Assembly (NCBI RefSeq): GCF_029227915.1
Contig: NC_079886.1
Span: forward strand, 14,918,501-14,982,500
Origin: Hydractinia symbiolongicarpus
Lineage: Eukaryota > Cnidaria > Hydrozoa > Anthoathecata > Hydractiniidae
DNA length: 64,000 nt
Direction of reading: 5' to 3'
Below, one piece after another: positions 29,353 to 39,244 of the stretch (within the stretch, counting starts at the first letter, position 1; every line of letters starts with the position of its first letter). The notes under the pieces were generated by a model. It was given only the letters and a program-made list of their open reading frames with translations, did no database searches and had not been told where the DNA came from. The position numbers and the translations under genes were made by a program.

Positions 29353-29500
29353 CTTTTTTGCCTGTCAAGCAGATTCTAGAGCGCTGAAAAGTAACCAAAT
29401 GACGCGCAGGATTTTATCTATTCTTTTCAGGTGGATAAACCATTTGAAAACAATATCCGTTTTTAACAAGAATTTCTGTGTAACTAGTAAACAGCCTTAC

Positions 29501-30346
29501 GTAGAGGCTTACATATTACAATACTTGTTGTCTGTCTGTGAGCTATATAAAAGTTGGTGTTTAAAAACCGAAAAAACCATTGTAATCGCAACCATAATCA
29601 CACTATTGACCCCCGACCATTGTTTTGAAACTAGGGACGTGAGACTATATCCAATATTCGATTCTGCACATTTGTATTATTGTAATTCAGTGGCATCTCA
29701 AGCAATCATAAGTAGCTTTCGAATATCATAAATTAATAGCACAGAATCGCATTTCAAATATATAGTGTCTTCTATCTGGGAAATTTTCACATTTTAGGAT
29801 ATATTTCATTACGTTTTTAGCCACGTATAAAACGTTAAAAAAACCAATCTTAAGACTTTAGCTTTATATCAGGAGCTAGCTACTGGCAAGGCTAACCACA
29901 ATTTTTGTCCCTTCACCTTTTTTGTCTACATACAGATCTCAGATTTTTTTGAGGTTGTCAGTTACCTATATCTAGAGGTACTTTCGTTTTCTAGAATTAT
30001 CCTGCACGTTCAGAACGTTGCAAACCTAGCAAACCTGGCGAAAACATTTTTTTTTATGCTTAGCTAACATAACTTTATACCATGGTTAATGGTGAATACT
30101 GGCAGTCTATGGGTAGAGTGAATAAAGAGTGGCAGCACATAGTGCCAAACATATGCAGCATGACAGCCTGTGGTTTTTTTTCAATCAAAGACGAAAACAG
30201 TTTAAGGTCAGTCTTTTAGTGGAATGGCAAATACTGAGTATCCTGTGAAAACTAATACTACAAAAGCTTAAACTATAACAGATATTGCATGTGCTGCATG
30301 TTTGATAGACTGTGTGTTTAAGTATTTAGGGACGACAAATAACACC
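29501..30346. other. Intronic sequence, nothing recognised
   Basis: The plus-strand frame 29291-29731 largely overlaps the minus-strand USP fragment and is a shadow. The rest is AT-rich non-coding. Confidence 0.5.
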
Positions 30347-30931
30347 TGTTAGAAATCATGCTGAACTGCGTAATCAGTAGTGCGCCATATGAGCGATATA
30401 CTAACATGGTGTTTATTGTTTAGAGTTTGCAAGTATAATAGGCCTTTGTTATATTTTATTGTTGAACTTATAGTTTTGCAAAACGGAGTTTTTTGGGAGT
30501 TCTGAAGGAGAGTCATGACAAGAAGGTTGCGTCTTTAAGAGAAGAGTTGAAATATTTGAGAATTTAAATTTGGATTATTTGGAGTCAATATACGAGAAAT
30601 TGAGACTGAAACTTAATTTAGTTCTTTTGATTATATTCGTATAAAACCATTGCAATTTTTAAGAGCTATAGAGAAGCAAATTTAAGAACTGTTGTGACGG
30701 ATTGTTATTTACAACCAAAGAATCGAAGATAGAGGTATTGTCGTTTAGTACCATTATTTATCCATAAACATTTTCAAAATAAAACTTTTATTCGCACAAA
30801 ACTGTTGCTTAGTCTTTCTGTCCTAGGTCCCTTAGGGTTTTGCGTTCTTGGGATAACCTCACTTAATAACCACGAATTCCTTGTGTTTGAACGCGAGTTA
30901 CAGTCACAGATCAGTTTTAAACTTTCCAACA
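30347..30931 (+). repeat. 5' LTR of the BEL/Pao element
   Basis: 585 bp, TGTTAG...CCAACA. It contains about 145 bp missing from the 3' LTR. The poly(A) signal region TTTTCAAAATAAAACTTTTA is shared by both LTRs. Confidence 0.9.
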
Positions 30932-31848
30932 TAAATTTTAGAAGAGGCAAGTCAGTTTTGAGCAATTTTGAGCCAGAATTAGAAATTGAGTTGATCGCAC
31001 GTTAGAGGAGATTAGAATCCAAAGCGGCAGCTTTATCGAAACTATAGAATCAGTACTTGACCAGTTAGTGAATGAGGAAAATATCGCTGATGACATAGAT
31101 GTTTCTGAAAAGGTACAGGGAGAGATCCGTAGGAAATAATAGAGATCAATCATTTTATGAAAAGAGTAAATGGATCGATTCAAAAGGAAAACTTACCGAA
31201 TTTGAGCGGTGTATCAAAAGAGAAATCACGCATGAAGCTGGCGAAGTTAGAAATTAAAAAAATCGCTGGGGATCCGAAGGAACTTCAGACATTTCGGGCT
31301 TCCTTTGAGGTATCAATATATAGAGACAAGAATCTATCGTGCATTGAGAAGCATTTGCTGACTTATTAAATAGTGAAGCATCGCGTTCCATCAAAGGACT
31401 CGCGTTATCAAACGAGAATTACAAGGAAGCATTTGAAGAATTGAAGCAAAGATATGGAAACAAAGAAGTGGTTGTCAACAGCTACATGGAAGCTTTGAAT
31501 AAAGTTGCCCCAGTCACGTCTGCATCATCAACAAAAAGGATCAGAGAGTGGTATGACAGAATAGAGACGCACTTAAGAAGTGTGAGGTCAATAGGTATAG
31601 ATGTATCTTATGGATGTTTATTGGTGCCAGAAGAATAAAAGTTACAAAGTGCACGCACGATGATAAACTCCACCAGTTAGGTCTTAAAATTTAAATTCTA
31701 GAGGTTTTGCTCCTCTAAAGAAAATGCTCATATAAAAAAAACAATTCTTCCAGGGAGATAATTGGCACAAAAATTGAACAAACAAACAGAGAGAGTAGGA
31801 CAGGACTTCTGTAAAGGGTACAAGGGTTTCCTGAACCAAGGTACCCAA

Positions 31849-31910
31849 AATGTCTAGCTGAGTCACCTCAAAAGAGGACTGCGAACAGTCTTCAGCAGGA
31901 ACTAGACATT
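31849..31910 (-). ncRNA. Structured 3' UTR element, copy 2
   Basis: Stem AATGTCTAG / CTAGACATT with hairpins CCTC/GAGG and GACTG/CAGTC. Same architecture as 28652-28712 with compensatory change in the outer pair. Confidence 0.6.
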
Positions 31911-31957
31911 TTTTTCATCCATATCTTTTTATCTGTCCTACTCTGTACAATCTTGTG

Positions 31958-32270
31958 TGACTGGGGTAAGAAGTGGAGTCGCCACTCTCCAAAGATAAGA
32001 CCAGTGCAGTCAAAACCCCTTGCTGACATAATTTTTACTTTGTTTTTGGTATTTTTGACTGGGGTAATAAGTGAAGTCGTCACTCTCCAAAGATAGGACC
32101 TCTGGTACAGTCAAACCCCCTTGCTGGTGTAATTTTTATTTTGTTTTTTTGCTTTTATTTTGACTGGGGTAATTTGTGGAGTTGTCACTCTCCAAACACA
32201 AGACTACAAAAAAATAATAATAATAATAATAAAAAAAATAAGAATAGTCAAACCCCCTTGCTGACATAAA
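31958..32270 (-). repeat. Three 3' UTR repeats in copy 2 of the USP LINE
   Basis: Units at about 31958-32030, 32052-32129 and 32158-32270 share GACTGGGGTAA, GGAGTCGTCACTCTCC and CAAACCCCCTTGCTG. The same three-unit arrangement occurs in copy 1 at 28748-29026. Each unit contains a GGAGT...ACTCTCC hairpin. An (AAT)n run interrupts the third unit. Confidence 0.85.
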
Positions 32271-32296
32271 CCGGAAGTTGTGATGCTGACTGTAAT

Positions 32297-33160
32297 TTAC
32301 CTAAGCTCTTCAAGGAACAGGATGTAAGATTGTACACCATTTAGCAAGCTTTGTTTGCAAGGGACCACTGGTCTGTCGTTGCAATGAAACCAGTTACCAT
32401 GCACTTGGTTATAAGCAACAGTAGCGTAATGGCCATTGTTTAAATTTCCAGAGTGGTTAATTATAGCCCATAAGTTGTAGTGCTTGCGATAAGAGACTTC
32501 ACTTTCTACAGTGATAGGTGTAGAAACGGTGCCCAGGTAAGATGTGACAGAAGAACAAACCTTAGACACAAGACCTTTGTTATAAGCAAAGCGCTTTAAT
32601 TGCAGAATCAAAATTGAACTGCACCCTGCGACCACTTTTCCAACTGTTGCAGTTTGGTAACTATTGCAGTAGTGACAGAAGTACAAGTTAACGCCTGACA
32701 ATTCTTTGCTCTCCAAAAAGTTGTCTACTGAAGATTGTACAGCCGATGTCAAGGGCAGTTATAGAAATGGACTTACTTGCTCAGAGGTGCTAATATTATT
32801 GCAAGAGTTGCAAGTAGTGCAGATTTTCACACGAGTATTGAATAATCTACCAAAGAAAGGAAAGGCTAGATACAACTCTGGTATGAGATAATCAAGAATC
32901 TCTAGGGCATCTCGCTGAGAGAACGGATTAAAAGCAGCGTCCCTTGCATTAGAAACATGGCCTTTTAATGCATTTAGAAATAAAGAAGGGTCCACTGGAA
33001 CCTTGGAGGAGGATAATCTGCTTAAAATACTTACAAAACTTCTACCTATCGCCGTATTGGAATCATTTGCAGAAATGGCTGTGGCGACTGCAGGTAACAC
33101 ATAAAAACATTGCAAAATGGAATTGATGTAACATGTGTTGCCCGCTGTTGCTGCTTACTG
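32297..33160 (-). pseudogene. USP (peptidase C19) deubiquitinase domain in a LINE, copy 2
   Basis: The Cys box AGNTCYINSILQCFYVLP (catalytic Cys codon 33131-33133), the second box SQRDALEILDYLIPEL, a CTTC...CHYC zinc-finger pair, the LILQLKRFAYNKG strand, the His box INHSGNLNNGHYATVAYN and the final WFHCNDRPVVP are all present in order across two blocks (33160-32759 and 32752-32297), with one interrupting stop at about 32757. About 285 residues, a compact USP. Catalytic Cys, His and Asn/Asp are intact. USPs cleave ubiquitin from proteins. The domain sits downstream of the RT-endonuclease; whether as one polyprotein or a separate ORF is unclear because of a stop at 33155 and frame changes. Confidence 0.85.
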
Positions 33161-33239
33161 ATTCTTGTACAGGCAAGGTAGTGTTTCGCCCTGGAGATTT
33201 GTGTCCTTAAAGCTAGTGGTCGAAGTTGCTTGTGACTTC

Positions 33240-34612
33240 GATGATTTCTTTGAAACAGTTTGTCAAATAAGCGGTATGCTGTGGATCCCTACCAGGATGA
33301 ATCCAAGACAAAGAATCTCGAGATAGCCAGATGTAAAACGACTAATGACTCAGTAAGAGATTTTAGAATGGAACTCACAGACATGTTAGAAAAGCCGAGG
33401 CGACGAAGACAGATTCTGTTTCGTAACAAACCCCCCTAGCTCCTACTTCAACAGCAAAGAAATAAAGGCCAATTGTTTGATCTCATGACGGAACAAAGTG
33501 ACAAGTATTTATCAACCTTAACTCCATGCCAAGTCTCCATGTTCTCTACGCATGGGCAAGTTAATTCAAAGATAATTACAGTTTTGGTCATGACAGAAGT
33601 TAAAAGTCGGACAAAGTTGAGTTACGGCGAGATAAGGTGGTACTATTAAGGTTGAATCTAAGTCTAACAATAATCTCCAATCAGAGGCCAGGTGAAGAAT
33701 TCCTTGGATTTTTGAACGCTTTTTGGTTGGAAGACGTTTATCAGCTGGAACAAAGAATATTTTGTGACATCTAGATGGTTTTGCTGGCTCATAATCGGAT
33801 AAGAACTTCTGAATGGCTGTCACAAATACACGTAGAACAGTATCGTGGCGGTACGTGAATCTACTTTGTGAAAGGGCTAATTTACAAGCGCCTAAAATGT
33901 GGGACACGTTACAAGAGGGTTTTTTACATAGGGTGCAACTTTTGTCCTTTTGAATTCCCCACTTGACAAGATTTGTAGGAAAAGGAAGCGTGTCATAGGT
34001 TGCGCCGATGCAAAACGAAGATAAACTTTGCGGCAGAGACAGCAGGTTCTTCCAAGAAAGATCGTATTTGATAAACGAACACCACTTAGTCCAGTTACCT
34101 TGGACATGAAGCTGAACGGCTCGTGCATAATAGATATCTTCCTCATTGTCCTGCACAACATATGATACAAGTTTGCGGTAATAATGGGTACCAATTGGTG
34201 GGACACTCTTATGACTTACCAGTCTCAAGCCTGCTCTACCAAACTGGTGGAAGCCAAGTATGTTATTGAACTCGAGTTGACTTATGAAGAAAGAAAACTT
34301 TCGCTCTAGTGAAACAATACGAGATATCGGAACTTCGTAAATCAAAAAAGGCTATCGTATCTGGGGAATTAGAATATGATGCAAAAACCACACTTTGTGA
34401 ATGACTCTATGGGAAGAACTATCTATGAATTTGACTTGCTTTACAGCGTTAACAATCTGAGAATGATGAATTTATTGTCCGGCCAAGAAACTTAACTGGG
34501 TTTGCGTGAATAGATGGGATTGGTTCTTGCAGGACACAAAAAGGAGACTGATCTAAAACTTTGCCATTAGCTATAACAATGCTTCGTGATCCTGAAGGTC
34601 TGAAGCCCATGA
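33240..34612 (-). pseudogene. LINE RT C-terminus with CCHC finger and restriction-like endonuclease
   Basis: Upstream RT pieces read LGFRPSGSRSIVIANGKV and PIPSIHANPVKFLGRTI (34430-34612). The main frame 34345-33566 includes LEFNNILGFHQFGRAGLRLV, a finger CTLCKKPSCNVSHILGAC and FTYRHDTVLRVFVTAIQKFL. Near 33600-33540 a one-base shift leads to TKTVIIFELTCPC...ENMETWH...KVDKYLSL, the core of the restriction-like endonuclease of R2/NeSL-type elements; the preceding catalytic Asp position reads LCPTF here (expected RPDF), so it is damaged. Enzyme role: target nicking and target-primed reverse transcription. Confidence 0.75.
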
Positions 34613-35419
34613 TCTAAATTATCTTCTGGGATAACGCTTATACTTAAAAGGAAATTTGACGAGAAGGACGATGTGTGGGAGAATGACAAAATTATGCATG
34701 AATTAAAACTTGAACTTTAAGCAAGAGAGGAAGAGCAGAGTAGGATTTAGAGCAAGCTGGAAGGGAACGACGACAGCCAAATACCGCAGAGGCCTTATTT
34801 AACCTGCAAAGGGGCCTTAACTGTCCATATTGTCAAGGTAAGCACTTTGCTGATAAGTGCAAAGTTGTTACAGATGTAGTTAGAAGCTTTGTCTGCACCC
34901 GAGCTGGCTATTTGTCAAAGGATTTTCGATCTAAGAGAACCTGCTTCAATTGCTCCGGTCATCACCACACACGCATTTGCCACGCTGAAACAAAGAAAGA
35001 GAAGAATCTAGAGAAGGATAAAAAAACGACGATTCAAATGAGAATGTCATACAAACTGATACAACTTCCAGATGAATGTTAAGGCAAACAAAGGTAAGAA
35101 CAGCATCAAGCATCAGGTGGAGTGTAAAATTGTCTTAGACAGTGGGAGTCAGAGGACTTTTATTTTAAAAAGAATTTCCAAATTAATTGAAGCTTCACCA
35201 CATCACACAGAAGAACTAGCAAAAAGTGGATTTGGTGGTGATGGTGTAAGAGAGAAAGAACATGACGTAGTACAAGTGGTGCTTTCTAATCAAGGGGTTT
35301 TGAGTCTATTGATGCTAGAAGGGAGTGTAAGCTAGGAAGAACATACTATATGCCTCACCACGCCGTCGTAAGGGGGGGGGGGGGGGACAAAGAGACGACT
35401 AAAACTAGAATAGTGTATT

Positions 35420-37970
35420 ATGGATGCATCATACACTATCCTAGTGTTTGGAAACTCCTTGAATGAAAGTCCTCATTCTTGTGAAACCAAATTTACAAAC
35501 TTGTTTGTGACGTTGTTAAGATTTAGAAGCTATATATTTGCATTAATTGGCAATATTGAAAAGGCATTTCTTTCTGTTGGAGTAAAAAAGGAAGATCGAG
35601 ACGCACTTCGGTTTCTGCGTTTTGAAAATCCCTTTGCGGAAGAACCAGTTGTCTTACATTACAGATTTACAAGAACCTTCTTTGGTATATCAGCACCCAT
35701 GGCGCGTTAGAGGCAACGATCGAACACCATCTTAAAGATTATAAAGGCACAGTTACAGAGATAGCTAAACAAATACAAAAATCACTTTACGTAGATGAAT
35801 TGTCAAGTGGGTACCATTCCTTTAAAGCAGGCTTTCATCTATATCAGACAGCAAAGAGCATATTTAGAGATGCAGCCATGAAGACTCAAAGTTGTGATAA
35901 ATTGGATTCAGGGAAAGGACAAGCGATATAAGCAATTTGTCCAGAACAGAGTAGAAGAGATAAGAAAGAGGAGTTCGTGGTTTCATGTTCCAGGTAAATA
36001 AAACGTTGCTGATCTGCCGTCAAGAGGATGTTTACCGACACTTCTCGAAAACAAAATTAAGTCACGTTGGCTGAAAGGTCCAGGGTGGTTACTGAGAGAT
36101 CGCATGCTTTGGCCTGTGAGAATGGAAGTCAAAGAAGATGTCATCAACAGAGAAAAAGAAAGATTGACAAAGGATCTGGAGACTACTGCATGCTTCATGG
36201 ATGTCAACAAAGACATCCAAGAATCAGTCGAGTGGTGATGAATCTCGTTTCAGCAATTGCACAGGATTACTTCGAGTAACGCCATGGTGTGTGCGATTTA
36301 TAAGCAACCTACGTAAAATGGAAAAGAAAACAGTAAAATTAGATGCTACATAAATGACACAAGCTGAAAACTTGTGGATTAAGAGTATCCAAGTTGAGAT
36401 GAAAAACAATCTAGGATATGAAAAAAGCGCAGAATCACTAGGCTTGTTTTTAGATGAGGCAGGTTTTATAACTTGCAAAGCAAGAACTGGTAAAGCAAGA
36501 GTGCCATATACAACAAGATTTCCGATTCTAATTCCAGCAAAGAATTACGTCATGATACTTAGTTTTTCACAATGGCGTTAAAGAGACGATAGCTCAAGTA
36601 CGCACAAAATTTTGGATAGTAAAAAGACGTCAAGCAGTAAAGGCCATTTTTAAAAGATGTTTTCCTTGTAAGAAATTGGAGGGACTGTCCTATCCATCAC
36701 CAGTATCCTCCTATCTGCCACATTAAAGAGTTAAGGGGGGGGGGGGAGCCTTTAAAACTACCGGAGTCGATTTCTGTGGCCCCTTGTACATTAAGGAAGT
36801 TACAAACAACATGAGTGAAGGGTATGTTGCGTTATTCACTTGTGCAACGTCTATGATGATCCATCTGGAGCTGACGCCTGATATTTCTACACCAACATAC
36901 GTAAGATGTCAAAGACGATTCATTGCTAGAAAAGGAACACCATCACTAATAATATCTGATAATGGAAAGGTGATCAAAGGAAGGGTATTCAAGAATTACA
37001 ATTCCAAACATGGTATCACATGGAGATTTAATTCACCAAGGACAGCCTGGTGGGGAAGCATTTTTCGAACGTCAGTGAAGGTGTCTACAAAAGCCAATTA
37101 AAAGTGGACGATCGACGTACGAAGAGTTATCGACGGTTTTGACAGAAATAGAAGCAGTTGTCAACAACCTACCGCTGTCATTGTTGGTGATGACAGCATT
37201 GATGAATCGATTACACCATCTCACTTGTTCTGTGGCAGAAGAATTAATCTTACAGCGGATAGAGAAGGAGTAAAAATGAATCCTTTTACAGATGTAAATA
37301 TTATGAAAAGAGCCAAGTTGATGGAAAACATCGTTGATTTCTTCTGGAAGAGATGGGGAAAAAATATCTTATTGACCTTAGAGAGCATCACAAGTTGAAG
37401 ACAAAGCAGAAAGACATGAACATTTGTGAAAACGATATAGTACTAATTCACGATTATTTATGGAAAGGATGGAGTGATAAGAGGAGTCTCTGTAAAGGTG
37501 CCCTGCCCTCAGATGAAAAGAGTAAACTTACTTTCAAAGAGAAATAATGATTCAAGAAATGAAACACTGGATGAAGAAGAAACCTGTGAGGTTCCTAGGA
37601 ATAGCGAAGTGAGGGTTCCCGGGGTGGGAACGAAAAGATAAGTCACCAAATTTGCAAGACGAATATAAGCAATAGTGATACCAACAGTGACATTTTAACA
37701 TCAAGGAATTGTTCAACTACGAATTAAAATAATGAAGAAACTGATGTTGAAAATTATTGAAATAGGAATCAATATAAAACAAAGATTAATGGTAATACGA
37801 CGAAGTTCAACAAGAATCGTGACAATGGTGACATTATTGATGTTCAATACCTGTGACAACGTACGTGATGGGAACAATGAACCTATACAATCAAGACCAA
37901 AAAGACGAGCAGCAGCAGCAAGCAGTTCAGAAGACGATACTTGGATCGATTGGGAGAAGATTTAAATTAA
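35420..37970 (+). pseudogene. BEL/Pao RT-integrase region, degenerate
   Basis: RT remnant: LLRFRSYIFALIGNIEKAFL, DALRFLRFENPFAEEPVVLH and, frameshifted, a LYVDELSSG block (YVDD box, second D changed). Most of the RT C-terminus and RNase H is deleted; NVADLPSRG remains (36000). Integrase follows: TTGVDFCGPLYIKEVTNN, SLIISDNGKV and a FNSPRTAWWGSIF block, then a Pao-type C-terminal domain (NDIVLIHDYLWKGW). Two G-runs (35370-35386, 36736-36747) are present. Confidence 0.8.
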
Positions 37971-37996
37971 GTGACGGATCACCTAATGGGGGGATA

Positions 37997-38436
37997 TGTT
38001 AGAAATCATGCTGAACTGCGCAATCAGTAGTGCGCGTCATATGGGCGATGTACTAACATGGTGTTTATTGTTTAGAGTTTGCAAGGATAATAGGCCTTTG
38101 TTATATTTTATTGTTGAACTTATATTTTTGCATAACGGAGTTTTTTGAGAGTTCTGAAGGAGAGCCATGAGAAGAAGGTTGCGTTTTAAGAGAAGAGTTG
38201 AAATATTTGAGAATTTGAATTTGAGACTGAAACTTAATTTAGTTCTTTTGATTATAACATTATTTATCCATAAACATTTTCAAAATAAAACGTTTGTTCG
38301 TATAAAACTGTTGTTTAGTCTTTCTGTCCTGGACCCTTAAGGTTTTGCGTTTTTGGGATAACCCCACCTAATAATGACGAATTTCTTGTGTTGGAAAGCG
38401 AGTTACAGTCACAGATGAGTTTTAAACTTTCCAACA
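37997..38436 (+). repeat. 3' LTR of the BEL/Pao element
   Basis: 440 bp; an internal deletion relative to the 5' LTR (after GATTATA) plus scattered substitutions show the copy is old. Confidence 0.9.
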
Positions 38437-38441
38437 ACACC

Positions 38442-39244
38442 CTTTAAAAATTGACAATAAATTGAATTGAACTCATATCCCTGTCGTGGAATATGAAGGT
38501 TTGCTAGGTAGAGCTTAATCAACATTTGACCTAAAAAGATAATGACAAGCTTATTTGCTCTGACATTTTCCTACCATGTACACAGGCTTTAAAGAAATCG
38601 CTTTGCTACATAAACTGTACCTATTTCTTTGTTATTTGGCGTCAATCCATTATTTTCTTTAAAAAGTCTATTACCCTCCCTTAAAATGTCTAAATTCTGG
38701 AACTCAGTGTTAATACGATACGAATAATTATTTATATTTCATACTTGATATTCTCGAATTAGGCCCGGAAATGCCCAATCATGATAATATGACCACTACG
38801 GTTTAACTGATGGAACTTGTGAATCGTCTTTTATATATATGTTAACCACTTGACTTATGTGTGAAATTATTCATTTCATAGTAAAGGAAATAATAAACCA
38901 AATGGTGGAAAGACATTCATTCTGCAGGGCCACATTCGTCGGATAACAACAGGTCTCCGCTAGTATCTACATATATTGCGTTATTTTTTGACTTATTTGT
39001 TTCCCAGGCCAGTTTACTTAAACTCCCCGGTTTCTTGTGCATCTATATAATAATACGGAGACTGTGTGTGTGTGTGTGTTTGTGTGCCTGTCTGTCTGTC
39101 TGGACAGGTAAAGTGGATGTGTTCATTTTCCTTTGCTATCGCCGAAAATGTCTGAAAAGTTAAATTTTCTGATGTTACGGCGCGAAGTCAATATCCCTAC
39201 TCTAACGTTAATATGTTACTTTAAATTAATGAAGCCAATACAGT
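38442..39244. other. Intronic sequence with a HINE-like start
   Basis: At 39042 TCTATATAATAATACGGAGA is followed by (GT)n and a GTCTGTCTGTCTG run, the same start seen at 22908 and 48006. The rest is unrecognised AT-rich DNA. Confidence 0.45.

Larger units (their letters stand above)
28432..29500 (-). mobile_element. USP-encoding LINE, copy 1 (5'-truncated)
   Basis: Minus strand, 3' end at about 28432 (ATCAT next to TGCGG). From 5' to 3' it carries the C-terminal half of a USP domain (29044-29352 and degraded sequence upstream), three copies of a 75-base hairpin-containing repeat (about 29026, 28925 and 28823 leftwards), a structured element at 28652-28712 and a conserved end. It shares all these parts in the same order with copy 2 (31658-34612) but is clearly diverged in sequence. 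The 5' boundary is uncertain. Confidence 0.7.
31658..34612 (-). mobile_element. USP-encoding LINE with restriction-like endonuclease, copy 2, inserted in BEL gag
   Basis: Minus strand, 5'-truncated within the RT at about 34612, 3' end at about 31658. Order 5' to 3': post-catalytic RT, a Cys/His finger, a PD-(D/E)xK-type restriction-like endonuclease, a USP protease domain, three 75-base repeats, and the structured 3' element. Insertion between the two halves of gag proves it is a mobile unit younger than the BEL copy. Confidence 0.8.
31150..35335 (+). pseudogene. BEL/Pao gag-protease region, interrupted by a LINE
   Basis: Gag (DUF1759 type) is recognisable by KLEIKKIAGDPKELQTF, ASRSIKGLALSNENYKEAF and LKQRYGNKEVVVNSYMEAL. 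It stops at about 31638 (YGCLLVPEE) and resumes at about 34620 (LILKRKFDEKDDVWENDKIM) after the inserted LINE. Zinc knuckles follow (CPYC...C and CFNCSGHHHTRIC, 34815-34985), then an aspartic protease with VLDSGSQRTFI (about 35120). Several stops and frameshifts. Confidence 0.8.
30347..38436 (+). mobile_element. BEL/Pao LTR retrotransposon, degenerate, with nested LINE
   Basis: LTRs 30347-30931 and 37997-38436 begin TGTTAG and end CCAACA. The element is flanked by the 5-bp direct repeat ACACC (30342-30346 and 38437-38441). A purine tract GGGGGGATA precedes the 3' LTR. Coding order is Gag, zinc knuckle, aspartic protease, RT, (RNase H mostly lost), integrase, the BEL/Pao order. Copy 2 of the USP LINE is inserted in gag. 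All frames carry stops. Confidence 0.9.

Noticed and set aside
29291-29731. 146-codon plus-strand frame
   Set aside because: Its first part lies antisense to the USP fragment and no domain is recognisable.
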